DNA from: F23-B02 sp963625685
GTDB taxonomy: Bacteria; Bacillota; Clostridia; Oscillospirales; Oscillospiraceae
Direction: 5' to 3'
DNA length: 64,000 bases
Assembly: GCA_963625685.1 (NCBI GenBank)
Contig: CAVFTR010000001.1
Span: 124,001-188,000, forward strand
Below, piece after piece: positions 7,697 to 15,054 of the stretch (within the stretch, counting starts at the first letter, position 1; each line of letters begins with the position of its first letter). The position numbers and the translations under genes are program-made. The notes under the pieces were generated by a model. That model was not told where the DNA came from and did no database searches. It saw only the letters and a program-made list of their open reading frames with translations.

Positions 7697-8917
7697 ATGG
7701 GCAAATACAAGTATTCCAGAAAAGGTCTTAAAGGACTTACCCCGTTCCCATTCCTCGGTGAGGTCAAGACCCGCCTGAAGGCGATAGAGGCGGCCCCTGC
7801 AACGATACCGCAGTCGATATTCAACGCGAATGTGCTCTCGGCAAGACTTCATCCGAGCGTACAGCACGTCATCATTGCCGAAGTCACGGATCACGGCGAC
7901 GCAAAGAGCTTCAGGCTCGTTCCCGATACCGGGCGGGGGACCGGGGAGATGGCATACTTCCGTGCAAGTCAGTATGTTTCCGTTGCTCTCAACATAGACG
8001 GTGCGCCCGTAAACAAGCCCTACACCGTGCGCTCCTCCCCGAAGGACGCGCTCGGCAGCGAAAACACGAGCTACACTCTCACGATAAAGCGCACAGATCC
8101 CGCCTACGCCTCCGCTCACGTTCTTTCGACGTGGAAGGAGGGCGACCGTGTGGATATAAGCGGACCTCTCGGCGACTTTTACTATCAGGACCTGCGCGAC
8201 GCAAAGCACGTCGTCGCAATCGCGGGCGGCTCCGGCATCACTCCGTTTTATTCAATGGCGTCTGCGATAGCCGACGGCATCGAGGACTTCGACATGACGA
8301 TACTCTACGGCTCACGCAGCTCGGAGGGCATACTGCTGAAGGACGAGATCGAAAGCGTGGCGGCACGCTCCGGCGGCAGGGTAAAGGTCGTTCACGTCCT
8401 TTCCCACGAGGAAAAGGAGGGCTTTGAACACGGCTTTATCGGTGCGGAGATGATAAAAAAGTACGCACCCTCCGACGACTACTCCGTGTTCATGTGCGGC
8501 CCCAAGGCGATGTACGATTTTGAAGAGGGCGAGATGAAGAAGCTGGGCCTGCCCAAGCGCCGCTGGCGCATGGAGATGTCCGGCGACTACCTTGGCGCAG
8601 CTGAAAACGAGGATTTTCCCAGGGAGAAATGCGGTTCGTTCTCGCTCACGGTCGTCATCAGGGGCGAGAAGCAGACCGTTCCGTGCAAGGCGGAGGAGTC
8701 ACTGCTGTGGGCGATGGAGCGTGCGGGCATCAAGGCGCCGTCGCACTGCCGCAGCGGTGAATGTGGATGGTGCCACTCAAGACTCATAAGCGGCGAGGTC
8801 TACATACCCGAAGATGCCGACGGACGCAGACTTGCGGACAAAAAGTTCGGCTGGGTGCATCCCTGCTGCACTTTCCCGCTCGGTGACATTGAGCTTGAGG
8901 TGTTCCCCATAAGCTGA
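7697..8917 (+). CDS. NAD(P)H:flavin/[2Fe-2S] reductase with C-terminal ferredoxin domain
   Basis: A 406-residue electron-transfer protein. In order it has an N-terminal extension, a ferredoxin-reductase FAD-binding barrel (about 60-150, with KPYTVRSSP for FAD), a nucleotide-binding domain (GGSGITPFYSMA; FMCGPKAMYD) and a plant-type ferredoxin domain with cluster cysteines in CRSGECGWC (about 350-358) and a fourth in HPCC. This order matches one-component reductases that feed oxygenases or other redox partners. In an anaerobe a reductive use with the CrtI-like protein encoded one base upstream is more likely. The two are presumably one operon. Confidence 0.88.
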   Translation: MGKYKYSRKGLKGLTPFPFLGEVKTRLKAIEAAPATIPQSIFNANVLSARLHPSVQHVIIAEVTDHGDAKSFRLVPDTGRGTGEMAYFRASQYVSVALNIDGAPVNKPYTVRSSPKDALGSENTSYTLTIKRTDPAYASAHVLSTWKEGDRVDISGPLGDFYYQDLRDAKHVVAIAGGSGITPFYSMASAIADGIEDFDMTILYGSRSSEGILLKDEIESVAARSGGRVKVVHVLSHEEKEGFEHGFIGAEMIKKYAPSDDYSVFMCGPKAMYDFEEGEMKKLGLPKRRWRMEMSGDYLGAAENEDFPREKCGSFSLTVVIRGEKQTVPCKAEESLLWAMERAGIKAPSHCRSGECGWCHSRLISGEVYIPEDADGRRLADKKFGWVHPCCTFPLGDIELEVFPIS

Positions 8918-9037
8918 CGATAAACAGGAAACGGCTCTCCGCAAAAAGGGCTTGCCGTGAAGGGCACTCTGCGTCAGTTTATGCAGTATTGACAGCAAGT
9001 CAATTATAAGAACCAAGGAGCAGTAATAATATAAGCG

Positions 9038-9069
9038 CAGCCACGCTGACAGCAATGTCGGCGTGGCTG
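9038..9069 (+). terminator. Strong hairpin after the redox operon
   Basis: CAGCCACGC (9038-9046) and GCGTGGCTG (9061-9069) pair perfectly, with an inner GACA/TGTC stem and a GCAA tetraloop. The downstream sequence TAAAACTAATTATTT is only weakly T-rich, so termination is likely but not certain. Confidence 0.55.
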
Positions 9070-9395
9070 TAAAACTAATTATTTCAGACGGGGCTCTTGG
9101 AGAGCCTTGTGTATTTCTCGGCCGCGTTGGACTGTGCGAGGGGCTGCTTGCAGCCCGCCAGCCGCAGCCGCCTTTACAGGGGCCGGTGTGCTGTCGATAT
9201 TCGGATCATCCCTGAGCTCTGCGGGACGGGCGAGATGATTTTCCATGCGGTCGGCGATCTGTGTGTTTACTATTGCGAAATGACTTGTTCCATGTTATGC
9301 TAAATATGCTTGCGATCCGGGCGGAGCTGCTCTGCGCAGCGCTCTGCCTCGCCGCGGCTGAAAATAAAGAAAAATCGGAGCGTGAGGTAAAAGCC
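9070..9395 (+). other. Gene-poor stretch before the nitrilase gene
   Basis: About 325 bases without a supportable gene. Short open frames on both strands show no recognisable domain and no good ribosome site. Part may be a decayed coding remnant. A possible promoter TTGCGA-17-TATGCT lies at 9273-9301 upstream of the nitrilase start. Confidence 0.5.
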
Positions 9396-10202
9396 ATGGT
9401 AAGAATTGCGGCGGCTCAAATGCGCGTCAGCGACAGTATGGAGGAAAATTATAAAAAGTCTCTTTCCTTTATCCGCAAAGCTTCCGAAGCGGGCGCAAGG
9501 CTGGTGTGCTTCCCGGAGGGGCAGCTATCCCGCTACGTTCCCCAGTATCACGGGCTCGAGAGCGAGAGCTTTGCCCTTAGTCCAGAGCATCCTTATATAC
9601 AGGGCTTATGCGCCGCCTGCCGCGAAAACCATATTCTTGCCAGCGTCGGGGTGAATCTGATCGAGGAGGATAAAATATATCCTACCATGCTCCTAATCGA
9701 CGAATATGGGAAAATTCTCGGGGGCTCAAGAAAAAACCATATTGTTTATGCACCGCATTTCTATGAGCGGGAGTATTTTACCCCCGGCAGCGAAGGCTTT
9801 CCGGTGTTTAATACGTCCATCGGGAAGGTGGCGCAGATCGTCTGCTTTGACCGCCATTACCCTGAAAGCTGGCGCACCTGCGCGCTGAAGGGTGCGGATA
9901 TTATCGTTACGGCGGTCGCCAATGAGACAACGGAGCCCTCGGATGTATTTCAGTGGGAGATACGTATTCCTGCCTTTCAAAACAGCGTTAATTGCCTCAT
10001 GGTCAACAGGGTAGGCCTTGAAGGGGAGCTGGACTTCTGCGGAGAGAGCATATTCGCCGGACCTGACGGCGGCGTCGTCGCATTGGCAGGCAATTCCGAG
10101 CAGCTCCTGCTGGCTGACCTGGACTTTGAAAAGGCCGTGCAGCTCCGCAGGGAAAAGCAGTATATGTCCCTGCGCAGAAGCGATATCTTTGAGCTGGATT
10201 GA
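9396..10202 (+). CDS. Carbon-nitrogen hydrolase (nitrilase superfamily amidase)
   Basis: A 268-residue cytoplasmic amidohydrolase. The Glu-Lys-Cys catalytic triad is visible as FPEG (Glu41), SRKNH (Lys113) and QIVCFDRHYPE (Cys150). The length and the motif spacing fit the single-domain omega-amidase/carbamoylase-type branches; the amide substrate cannot be told. The frame is open back to 9261, but the ATG at 9396 begins the conserved beta strand (MVRIAAAQM) and has GTGAGG upstream. Its Ile codons (4 ATA, 6 ATT, 7 ATC) differ from the ATA-rich neighbours, a weak sign of transfer. It is followed by copy 2 of the 35-bp repeat. Confidence 0.9.
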   Translation: MVRIAAAQMRVSDSMEENYKKSLSFIRKASEAGARLVCFPEGQLSRYVPQYHGLESESFALSPEHPYIQGLCAACRENHILASVGVNLIEEDKIYPTMLLIDEYGKILGGSRKNHIVYAPHFYEREYFTPGSEGFPVFNTSIGKVAQIVCFDRHYPESWRTCALKGADIIVTAVANETTEPSDVFQWEIRIPAFQNSVNCLMVNRVGLEGELDFCGESIFAGPDGGVVALAGNSEQLLLADLDFEKAVQLRREKQYMSLRRSDIFELD

Positions 10203-10245
10203 CAGCTCTGCTCGGAATGCAAAGAGACGCATGACAGCATGCCGT

Positions 10246-10280
10246 ATGGGCAATTCCGTTCGGGAGTGCCCATTTTCTGA
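10246..10280 (+). repeat. 35-bp terminator-like repeat, copy 2
   Basis: ATGGGCA and TGCCCAT arms with inner TTCC/GGGA pairing and loop GTTC, followed by TTTTCT. It is in the same orientation as the copy at 5111-5145 and identical at 29 of 35 positions. It lies 43 bases after the nitrilase stop and probably terminates that transcript. Confidence 0.7.
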
Positions 10281-10326
10281 GCGGGCTGTCAGCCGTTTAA
10301 CGGTAAGAGAGGGGAGTGGTGCCCGG

Positions 10327-10914
10327 ATGACCTTTGAGATCAGCGGACTGCCGCTGAAGGTCATAAAAAGCAAACGGAAGACGGTCTCGCTTCAGCTGAC
10401 GCCGTCAGAGATAATAATGCGCGTCCCGGGCGGAATGAGCCAAAGACAGGTCAGGGAATTTGCGCTGCGCAAAAGCGCATGGATAGAAAAGCACCAGAGG
10501 CTTATCTCCGCGCAGCAGGAAAAGCTGAGGGAGCTGCCGGGACTCACGCCGGATGAGCTCAGGGTCCTTTCGGAGAAGGCGCGGCGGATAATTCCGGAGA
10601 AGGTCAGCCATTATGCCAAGATAATAGGGGTCAGCTACGGAAAAATATCGATAAGAAGCCAGCGCACGCGCTGGGGCAGCTGCTCGGCAAAGGGCGACCT
10701 CAGCTTCAACTGCCTGCTTATGCTCGCGCCCGACGAGGTGGTGGACAGCGTTGTAGTTCATGAGCTGTGCCACCGAAAGCATATGGATCACTCAAAAAGC
10801 TTTTATGACGAGGTGGAGAGGGCGTTTCCGGAATATAAGCGCTGCCGCGGCTGGCTCAAGGAAAACGGGGCGCTGCTTTTGGGCAGACTGCCCGAGAAGG
10901 AGAGTGCGGAATGA
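10327..10914 (+). CDS. YgjP/SprT-like metallopeptidase domain protein (DUF45)
   Basis: A 195-residue cytoplasmic protein of the DUF45/M48-like zinc metallopeptidase group. The zinc site is VVHELCHRKHMDHS (HExxH with a third His downstream). The upstream core TRWGSCSAKGDLSFNCLLM is the family hallmark. The ATG has GAGAGGGGAG upstream. The cellular substrate of this family is not established. It overlaps the next gene, a MutT-type hydrolase, by four bases (ATGA), so both are probably translated from one message. Confidence 0.88.
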   Translation: MTFEISGLPLKVIKSKRKTVSLQLTPSEIIMRVPGGMSQRQVREFALRKSAWIEKHQRLISAQQEKLRELPGLTPDELRVLSEKARRIIPEKVSHYAKIIGVSYGKISIRSQRTRWGSCSAKGDLSFNCLLMLAPDEVVDSVVVHELCHRKHMDHSKSFYDEVERAFPEYKRCRGWLKENGALLLGRLPEKESAE

Positions 10915-11297
10915 CGGACGTTGTCGCCGCCCTGATATGGGATAATGACAAATTTATGATATGCCAGCGCCCCGCGCACAAGGCAAGAGGCCTGCTGTGG
11001 GAGTTCGTCGGCGGAAAGACAGAGCCGGGCGAGACGAGGGAGCAGGCGCTCATACGCGAGTGCCGTGAGGAGCTCGGCGTGACCGTCGAGGTCGGCACGG
11101 TATTTATGGAGCTTGTCCACGAGTATCCGGACATTACGATAAGGCTCACGCTTTTTAACGCCTCGATATCCGAAGGAACGCCGCGGCTGCTTGAGCATAA
11201 CGACATCCGCTGGATAAGCCCCTCGGAGATACCTGAGTACGATTTCTGCCCCGCGGATACAGAGATATTGCAGAGACTGATGCAGCCGACTGACTGA
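10911..11297 (+). CDS. NUDIX hydrolase, MutT type (8-oxo-dGTP diphosphatase)
   Basis: A 128-residue NUDIX enzyme. The complete NUDIX box is present as GGKTEPGETREQALIREC followed by REELGV. The N terminus (VVAALIWDNDKFMICQRP) and the short length match MutT-type proteins that hydrolyse oxidised purine nucleotides, protecting DNA from mutation. NUDIX specificity is hard to predict, so the substrate is inferred. Start overlaps the preceding stop. Confidence 0.88.
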   Translation: MTDVVAALIWDNDKFMICQRPAHKARGLLWEFVGGKTEPGETREQALIRECREELGVTVEVGTVFMELVHEYPDITIRLTLFNASISEGTPRLLEHNDIRWISPSEIPEYDFCPADTEILQRLMQPTD

Positions 11298-11304
11298 GCG
11301 GATC

Positions 11305-11318
11305 GTTTATTAATAAAC
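11305..11318. promoter_or_regulatory. Perfect 14-bp AT-rich palindrome
   Basis: GTTTATTAATAAAC is self-complementary and lies just after mutT and about 65 bases upstream of the ceramidase-like gene, near its likely promoter. It could be an operator; no regulator is identified. Confidence 0.4.
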
Positions 11319-11383
11319 TATTAATATTTCGGTTGCTCTCCCGCGTTTCGATATGATAAAATGGAACAAAGGGGGAGATATGG

Positions 11384-13609
11384 ATGAAAAATATTTATAA
11401 AACTCTTTTGAGCCTTGCGCTGTGCGTATCGATGCTGCTCACGCTCGTGCCGTCCGGCCTTGCCGATATAGACGGCGGGCTCAGGGTCGGCGCTGCTAAG
11501 GTCGATATAACAGGGCCCGTCACCGACATCAGCACGGGCTATAATTCCCTGGGCGACCTCATGGAGGGCCTGCTCACGAGGCTGTACGCGCGCGCCTTTG
11601 TCATCGACGACGGCAAAACGCCCGTCGCTTTCGTCTCGGCCGAGCTCGTGCATATGACAGAGAGCATAAAACCCGGAGTCATATCAAAGCTCAAGGCAGA
11701 CGGCTACGCGCAGTTTTCCGAGGAAAACCTCATGCTCACGGCGACGCACTGCCACTCATCGACCTCGAACACCTCGTGGTTTGAGCTCTACGACCTCATA
11801 AACGGCGTCCCCGGCTACGACGACGAGAGCTACAAGATCATCGTCAAGGGCATAGCCGAGGCGATAGAGCAGGCCTATGACGGAAGGGTCAGCGGCACTG
11901 CCTCACTCGTTTACGAGGATACGAATATCAGTGCGTCAAACCGCTCGGCAGACGCATTTCTCACGAACATAAATGCCGCTGACTACGGCTATACGGTAAA
12001 CGAGGACGGGACCTTCAGCTATGAAACGGGTCTCAATGCCGCAAAGAACGCCTATAACCACGAGATGGCCGGCATCATCCTCACCGACAGCAGCGGAAGG
12101 GATATCGGCTTTTTCAACTTCTTCGGCTCGCACGGAACGTCAAACGGCATCGACAATACGCTCGTTGCCTCCGACCACAAGGGCTACGCCGCGCTCAGGG
12201 TCGAGGAGGAAATGGGCGACGGCTTCGTCGCGGCCTTTGCACAGGCCGACAGCGGCGATACGAGCCCCAACGCGGTAAACGAGTCCGACTACCACGAGGC
12301 GTTCCTGCGTCCGGATGAGCTATACGGTACGGATGCCATCGAAAATCAGATCATCCACGGCAGGGAGGAGGCCGAGGCCGCGCTGGAGCTTATAAATAGC
12401 GCCGAGCGCACGCCTATCAGCGGCGACTTCGCCGTAAACTACACCGCCGTTGATTTCTCCGATATAACCGTCGATCTTGACTATGTCGGCGAGTACCACA
12501 TGCCCTACGACGATTTCTCCGCGGGCTATGTAAAAACGAGCGAGCCCTGCATCGGCGCCGGCATCATCGCGGGCGACGAGGAGGGAGCTCCCGTCGATAA
12601 CGCCGCCGAGGGCGCGGTGCGGCATCAGTTCGTGTGGAACGAGGAAACGGGCAGCTACGAGCGCATAGCCTGCGACTTCACGATGATAGACCTCAAGGGG
12701 CTGCAATATCTCTTCAAGCCGCTCTGGCCGACGGCTATGAAGATACTCCAGTCCGACGGCTATGACGAGGCGCAGGCCGAAAAGGTCGTCTGTCTCGCTG
12801 TAGGAAAGCTCATGCAGAAGGCGCAGCCGCTGCAGATAATGCGCCTGGGCAGCGTCGCCATAGCGGGCGTGCCGTTTGAGCTGACATACGAGCAGGCAAA
12901 CAGAACTCGCGCCGTGCTCGAGAATACGCTTGAAAGCGCCGGAGTCACAAAGGTCATAATCGCAACTCACGCAAACGCCTACAGCCAGTATGTCACGACC
13001 CGCGAGGAGTACGCCGCGCAGCATTACGAGGGCTCGACCTGCCTGTTCGGACCGTGGTCGGGCGCAGCGCTCACTCAGGAGCTCGATAAGCTCGCGCAGG
13101 GGCTCGTAAAGGGCGAGACGGCCGATAAGGGCGCAGCCCTCATGCAGACGACGCCCTTTAAGCTCGTCTACACCGCTGCCGCCATAGCTGCCCCGACGAT
13201 AGACAGGAAAAGCTACGGCAGGCTCATGGCCGATGTCGGCAAAACCTCGTATGAAAGAGGGGAGTGGGTCACAGCGCAGTTCAGCGCCGCAAACCCGAGG
13301 CACGTTTCCATTCTTACGCTCAAGGACAGCGAGCTCGTAGACGGCTACAGCTACATGGAGGTGCAGAAGCTCGTTGACGGCCAATGGCTCACCGTGCTCA
13401 CGGATACCGACCCGTATACGACAATAAGCTTTGAAAACTCCGTGCTCTACGGCTGGACGGCGACCGCCGGCTGGCTCCTGAAGGATGACGATCTTGAAGG
13501 CGGGACGTACAGGCTCGTATATAACGGCATTGCAAAGCGCCTTGTCAAAGCAAAAATGAGCTATATCCCGTTCTCGGTCGAGAGCAATGAGTTTGAAGTC
13601 AAGGTGTAA
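11384..13609 (+). CDS. Secreted neutral/alkaline ceramidase-like hydrolase
   Basis: A 741-residue exported protein with an N-terminal signal peptide (basic MKNIYK start, hydrophobic run to about residue 27). The mature N terminus (VGAAKVDITGP, LYARAFVIDD, VSAELVHM) matches the neutral ceramidase family. Candidate zinc and catalytic residues are in TATHCHSS, in FFGSHGTSNGIDNT with ASDHKGYAA, and in the active-site hexapeptide GDTSPN (about residues 290-295). Known members hydrolyse the amide bond of ceramides. A C-terminal Ig-like domain also fits. The gene is monocistronic, with GGGGGAG before the ATG and a terminator after it. The exact substrate is inferred; related proteins of unknown function exist. 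Confidence 0.82.
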   Translation: MKNIYKTLLSLALCVSMLLTLVPSGLADIDGGLRVGAAKVDITGPVTDISTGYNSLGDLMEGLLTRLYARAFVIDDGKTPVAFVSAELVHMTESIKPGVISKLKADGYAQFSEENLMLTATHCHSSTSNTSWFELYDLINGVPGYDDESYKIIVKGIAEAIEQAYDGRVSGTASLVYEDTNISASNRSADAFLTNINAADYGYTVNEDGTFSYETGLNAAKNAYNHEMAGIILTDSSGRDIGFFNFFGSHGTSNGIDNTLVASDHKGYAALRVEEEMGDGFVAAFAQADSGDTSPNAVNESDYHEAFLRPDELYGTDAIENQIIHGREEAEAALELINSAERTPISGDFAVNYTAVDFSDITVDLDYVGEYHMPYDDFSAGYVKTSEPCIGAGIIAGDEEGAPVDNAAEGAVRHQFVWNEETGSYERIACDFTMIDLKGLQYLFKPLWPTAMKILQSDGYDEAQAEKVVCLAVGKLMQKAQPLQIMRLGSVAIAGVPFELTYEQANRTRAVLENTLESAGVTKVIIATHANAYSQYVTTREEYAAQHYEGSTCLFGPWSGAALTQELDKLAQGLVKGETADKGAALMQTTPFKLVYTAAAIAAPTIDRKSYGRLMADVGKTSYERGEWVTAQFSAANPRHVSILTLKDSELVDGYSYMEVQKLVDGQWLTVLTDTDPYTTISFENSVLYGWTATAGWLLKDDDLEGGTYRLVYNGIAKRLVKAKMSYIPFSVESNEFEVKV

Positions 13610-13622
13610 ATTGAATCATTAA

Positions 13623-13650
13623 AAAAGACGCAGCCACGGCTGCGTCTTTT
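13623..13650. terminator. Bidirectional terminator between ceramidase-like and MFS genes
   Basis: GACGCAGC and GCTGCGTC pair perfectly, extended by AAAA/TTTT, followed by CAATTTTTTG. It overlaps the stop codon of the convergent MFS gene by one base. Confidence 0.85.
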
Positions 13651-14846
13651 CAATTTTTTGTTGTTTGTATCGCGCAGAGCATGATGAGCGTTCCGACGGC
13701 GGAGACGATGACGCCGACAAAAAGCGTGAAGCGCGGGGTCGAGGTGTCCAGCAGCAGACCGCCTGTGTAGCTTGCGAATATGCTGCCGAGCGTTATCATG
13801 GCGGTCACGAAGGCCTGCCCCTTGACGGCGTTGTGCCCGGCTATGACCTCGCCGACGTACCTGACCGACGCTGGGACGAACAGCGCAAAGGAAAACGCCT
13901 GCAAAGCTTCGGCGGCATAAAGCGCGGGTATGCTCGGCGCAAGATAGATCATAAGCTCCTTTACCGTAAACATGACGGCCGCAAAGCGCAGGATCGAGGA
14001 GCATTTGAAGCGCATTGTCAGCCGCGGGAACAGCAGCATCACGGGGACCTCCACCACCGTCATGAAGGCGAGCACATTGCCCATGTCCTCGCTGCCGCCG
14101 CCGATATTGCGTATAAACTCTATCATGAAATTTCCGATCAGGGCGTGCGTGAAATACAGCGCCGCAGTGCCGAGAAGAAACAGCATGAAGCGCCTGTTTT
14201 CCCGCGCAAACCCGATGATGCCGCCCAAGGCCGCGGCGCTGCCTGACCGGCCTTCAACGGGCGTCGAGGCGCGGTATGCCCTGTCTCCGGGTATAAACGT
14301 CAGCGTTACGAGCCCCATAAGGGCGGCGAAGCTGATAAACGCGGCAGGCACATATCCTGCGCTCACACGCTGCACCAGTATGCCCAGCGCGACGCTGCAC
14401 AGCGCAAACGCCAGCGAGCCGAGCGCTCTTGCGCGGCTGAAGCTCACCCTGCAGCCCCAGCTTTCCATATAAAAGCTCAGCGAGATGCACAGGGGATTTA
14501 AAAGCGTGTTTCCCGCTATGATGAGCGCATAGGCCGCGATAAGCGGAACGCTGCCCGAGGGGAGCAGGTACACAAGGAGCATCAGCAGAGCCGACAGCAG
14601 CACCGCAATGCGGATACACGGCAGGAGATTGCGCCGCATGTGCCTGTCGACATAGCCCGACACGAGCGTCTGCGCGGCAAAGCCGCATATGTTGCCGGCA
14701 GCGAATGCGATGCCTATCTCATAGTTCGAGTAGCCGCGAAACTGCAGATACACGGTGGTAAAGCAGAAGACCACGGCGCTCGTCGACCAGTACAGCAGCT
14801 GCAGGAGAGAGTAATCCATATTAAGCTTCTTTTCGGACAGTCCCAT
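13650..14846 (-). CDS. Major facilitator superfamily transporter
   Basis: A 398-residue integral membrane protein with about twelve hydrophobic segments and the MFS fold. The N terminus (SLLQLLYWSTSAVVFCFTTV) and the central cytoplasmic loop (TPVEGRSGSAAALGGI) resemble the MFS branch that includes oligosaccharide or nucleoside permeases. Substrate cannot be assigned. The start chosen is the ATG encoding MGLSEKK, which has AAGGGGG upstream; the frame is open a further 34 codons into the promoter. It converges with the ceramidase-like gene. Confidence 0.8.
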   Translation of the reverse strand: MGLSEKKLNMDYSLLQLLYWSTSAVVFCFTTVYLQFRGYSNYEIGIAFAAGNICGFAAQTLVSGYVDRHMRRNLLPCIRIAVLLSALLMLLVYLLPSGSVPLIAAYALIIAGNTLLNPLCISLSFYMESWGCRVSFSRARALGSLAFALCSVALGILVQRVSAGYVPAAFISFAALMGLVTLTFIPGDRAYRASTPVEGRSGSAAALGGIIGFARENRRFMLFLLGTAALYFTHALIGNFMIEFIRNIGGGSEDMGNVLAFMTVVEVPVMLLFPRLTMRFKCSSILRFAAVMFTVKELMIYLAPSIPALYAAEALQAFSFALFVPASVRYVGEVIAGHNAVKGQAFVTAMITLGSIFASYTGGLLLDTSTPRFTLFVGVIVSAVGTLIMLCAIQTTKN

Positions 14847-14886
14847 ATTCACAAGGCCCCCTTCAATATGGATTTTTCGGACCTTG

Positions 14887-14915
14887 ATTATATCATCATA
14901 GCCCTGAAATAACAA
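14887..14915 (-). promoter_or_regulatory. Predicted sigma-A promoter for the MFS gene
   Basis: On the minus strand TTGTTA and a perfect TATAAT are separated by 17 bases, with the start codon about 40 bases downstream. Confidence 0.75.
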
Positions 14916-14975
14916 GCTTTCGCCGGAATTGCACATATATTTGCGCAAAAGAGGGGATACGGCAAGCTAAAAAGC

Positions 14976-15012
14976 TTGAAACCGAGCGTAAATGCGTTTA
15001 TAATGTAAACGC
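14976..15012 (+). promoter_or_regulatory. Sigma-A promoter with overlapping operator-like inverted repeat
   Basis: TTGAAA (14976-14981) and TATAAT (14999-15004) are separated by 17 bases. The inverted repeat GCGTTTA/TAAACGC (14994-15000 and 15006-15012) straddles the -10 element, the classic position for a repressor site. It drives the AGCS symporter gene. Confidence 0.75.
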
Positions 15013-15054
15013 TGCAAAATTTTAAACAAAGCACAGACAGGAGAGACATTAAAC

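Noticed and set aside
9097..9303. A 68-codon frame before the nitrilase gene
   Set aside because: Cys/Arg-rich translation with no ribosome site and no family resemblance; treated as noncoding or a decayed remnant.
5202..10280. Integrated phage or transposon for the repeat-bounded block
   Set aside because: No integrase, transposase or tRNA attachment site was seen; the bounding repeats look like terminators, so only recombination between them is suggested.
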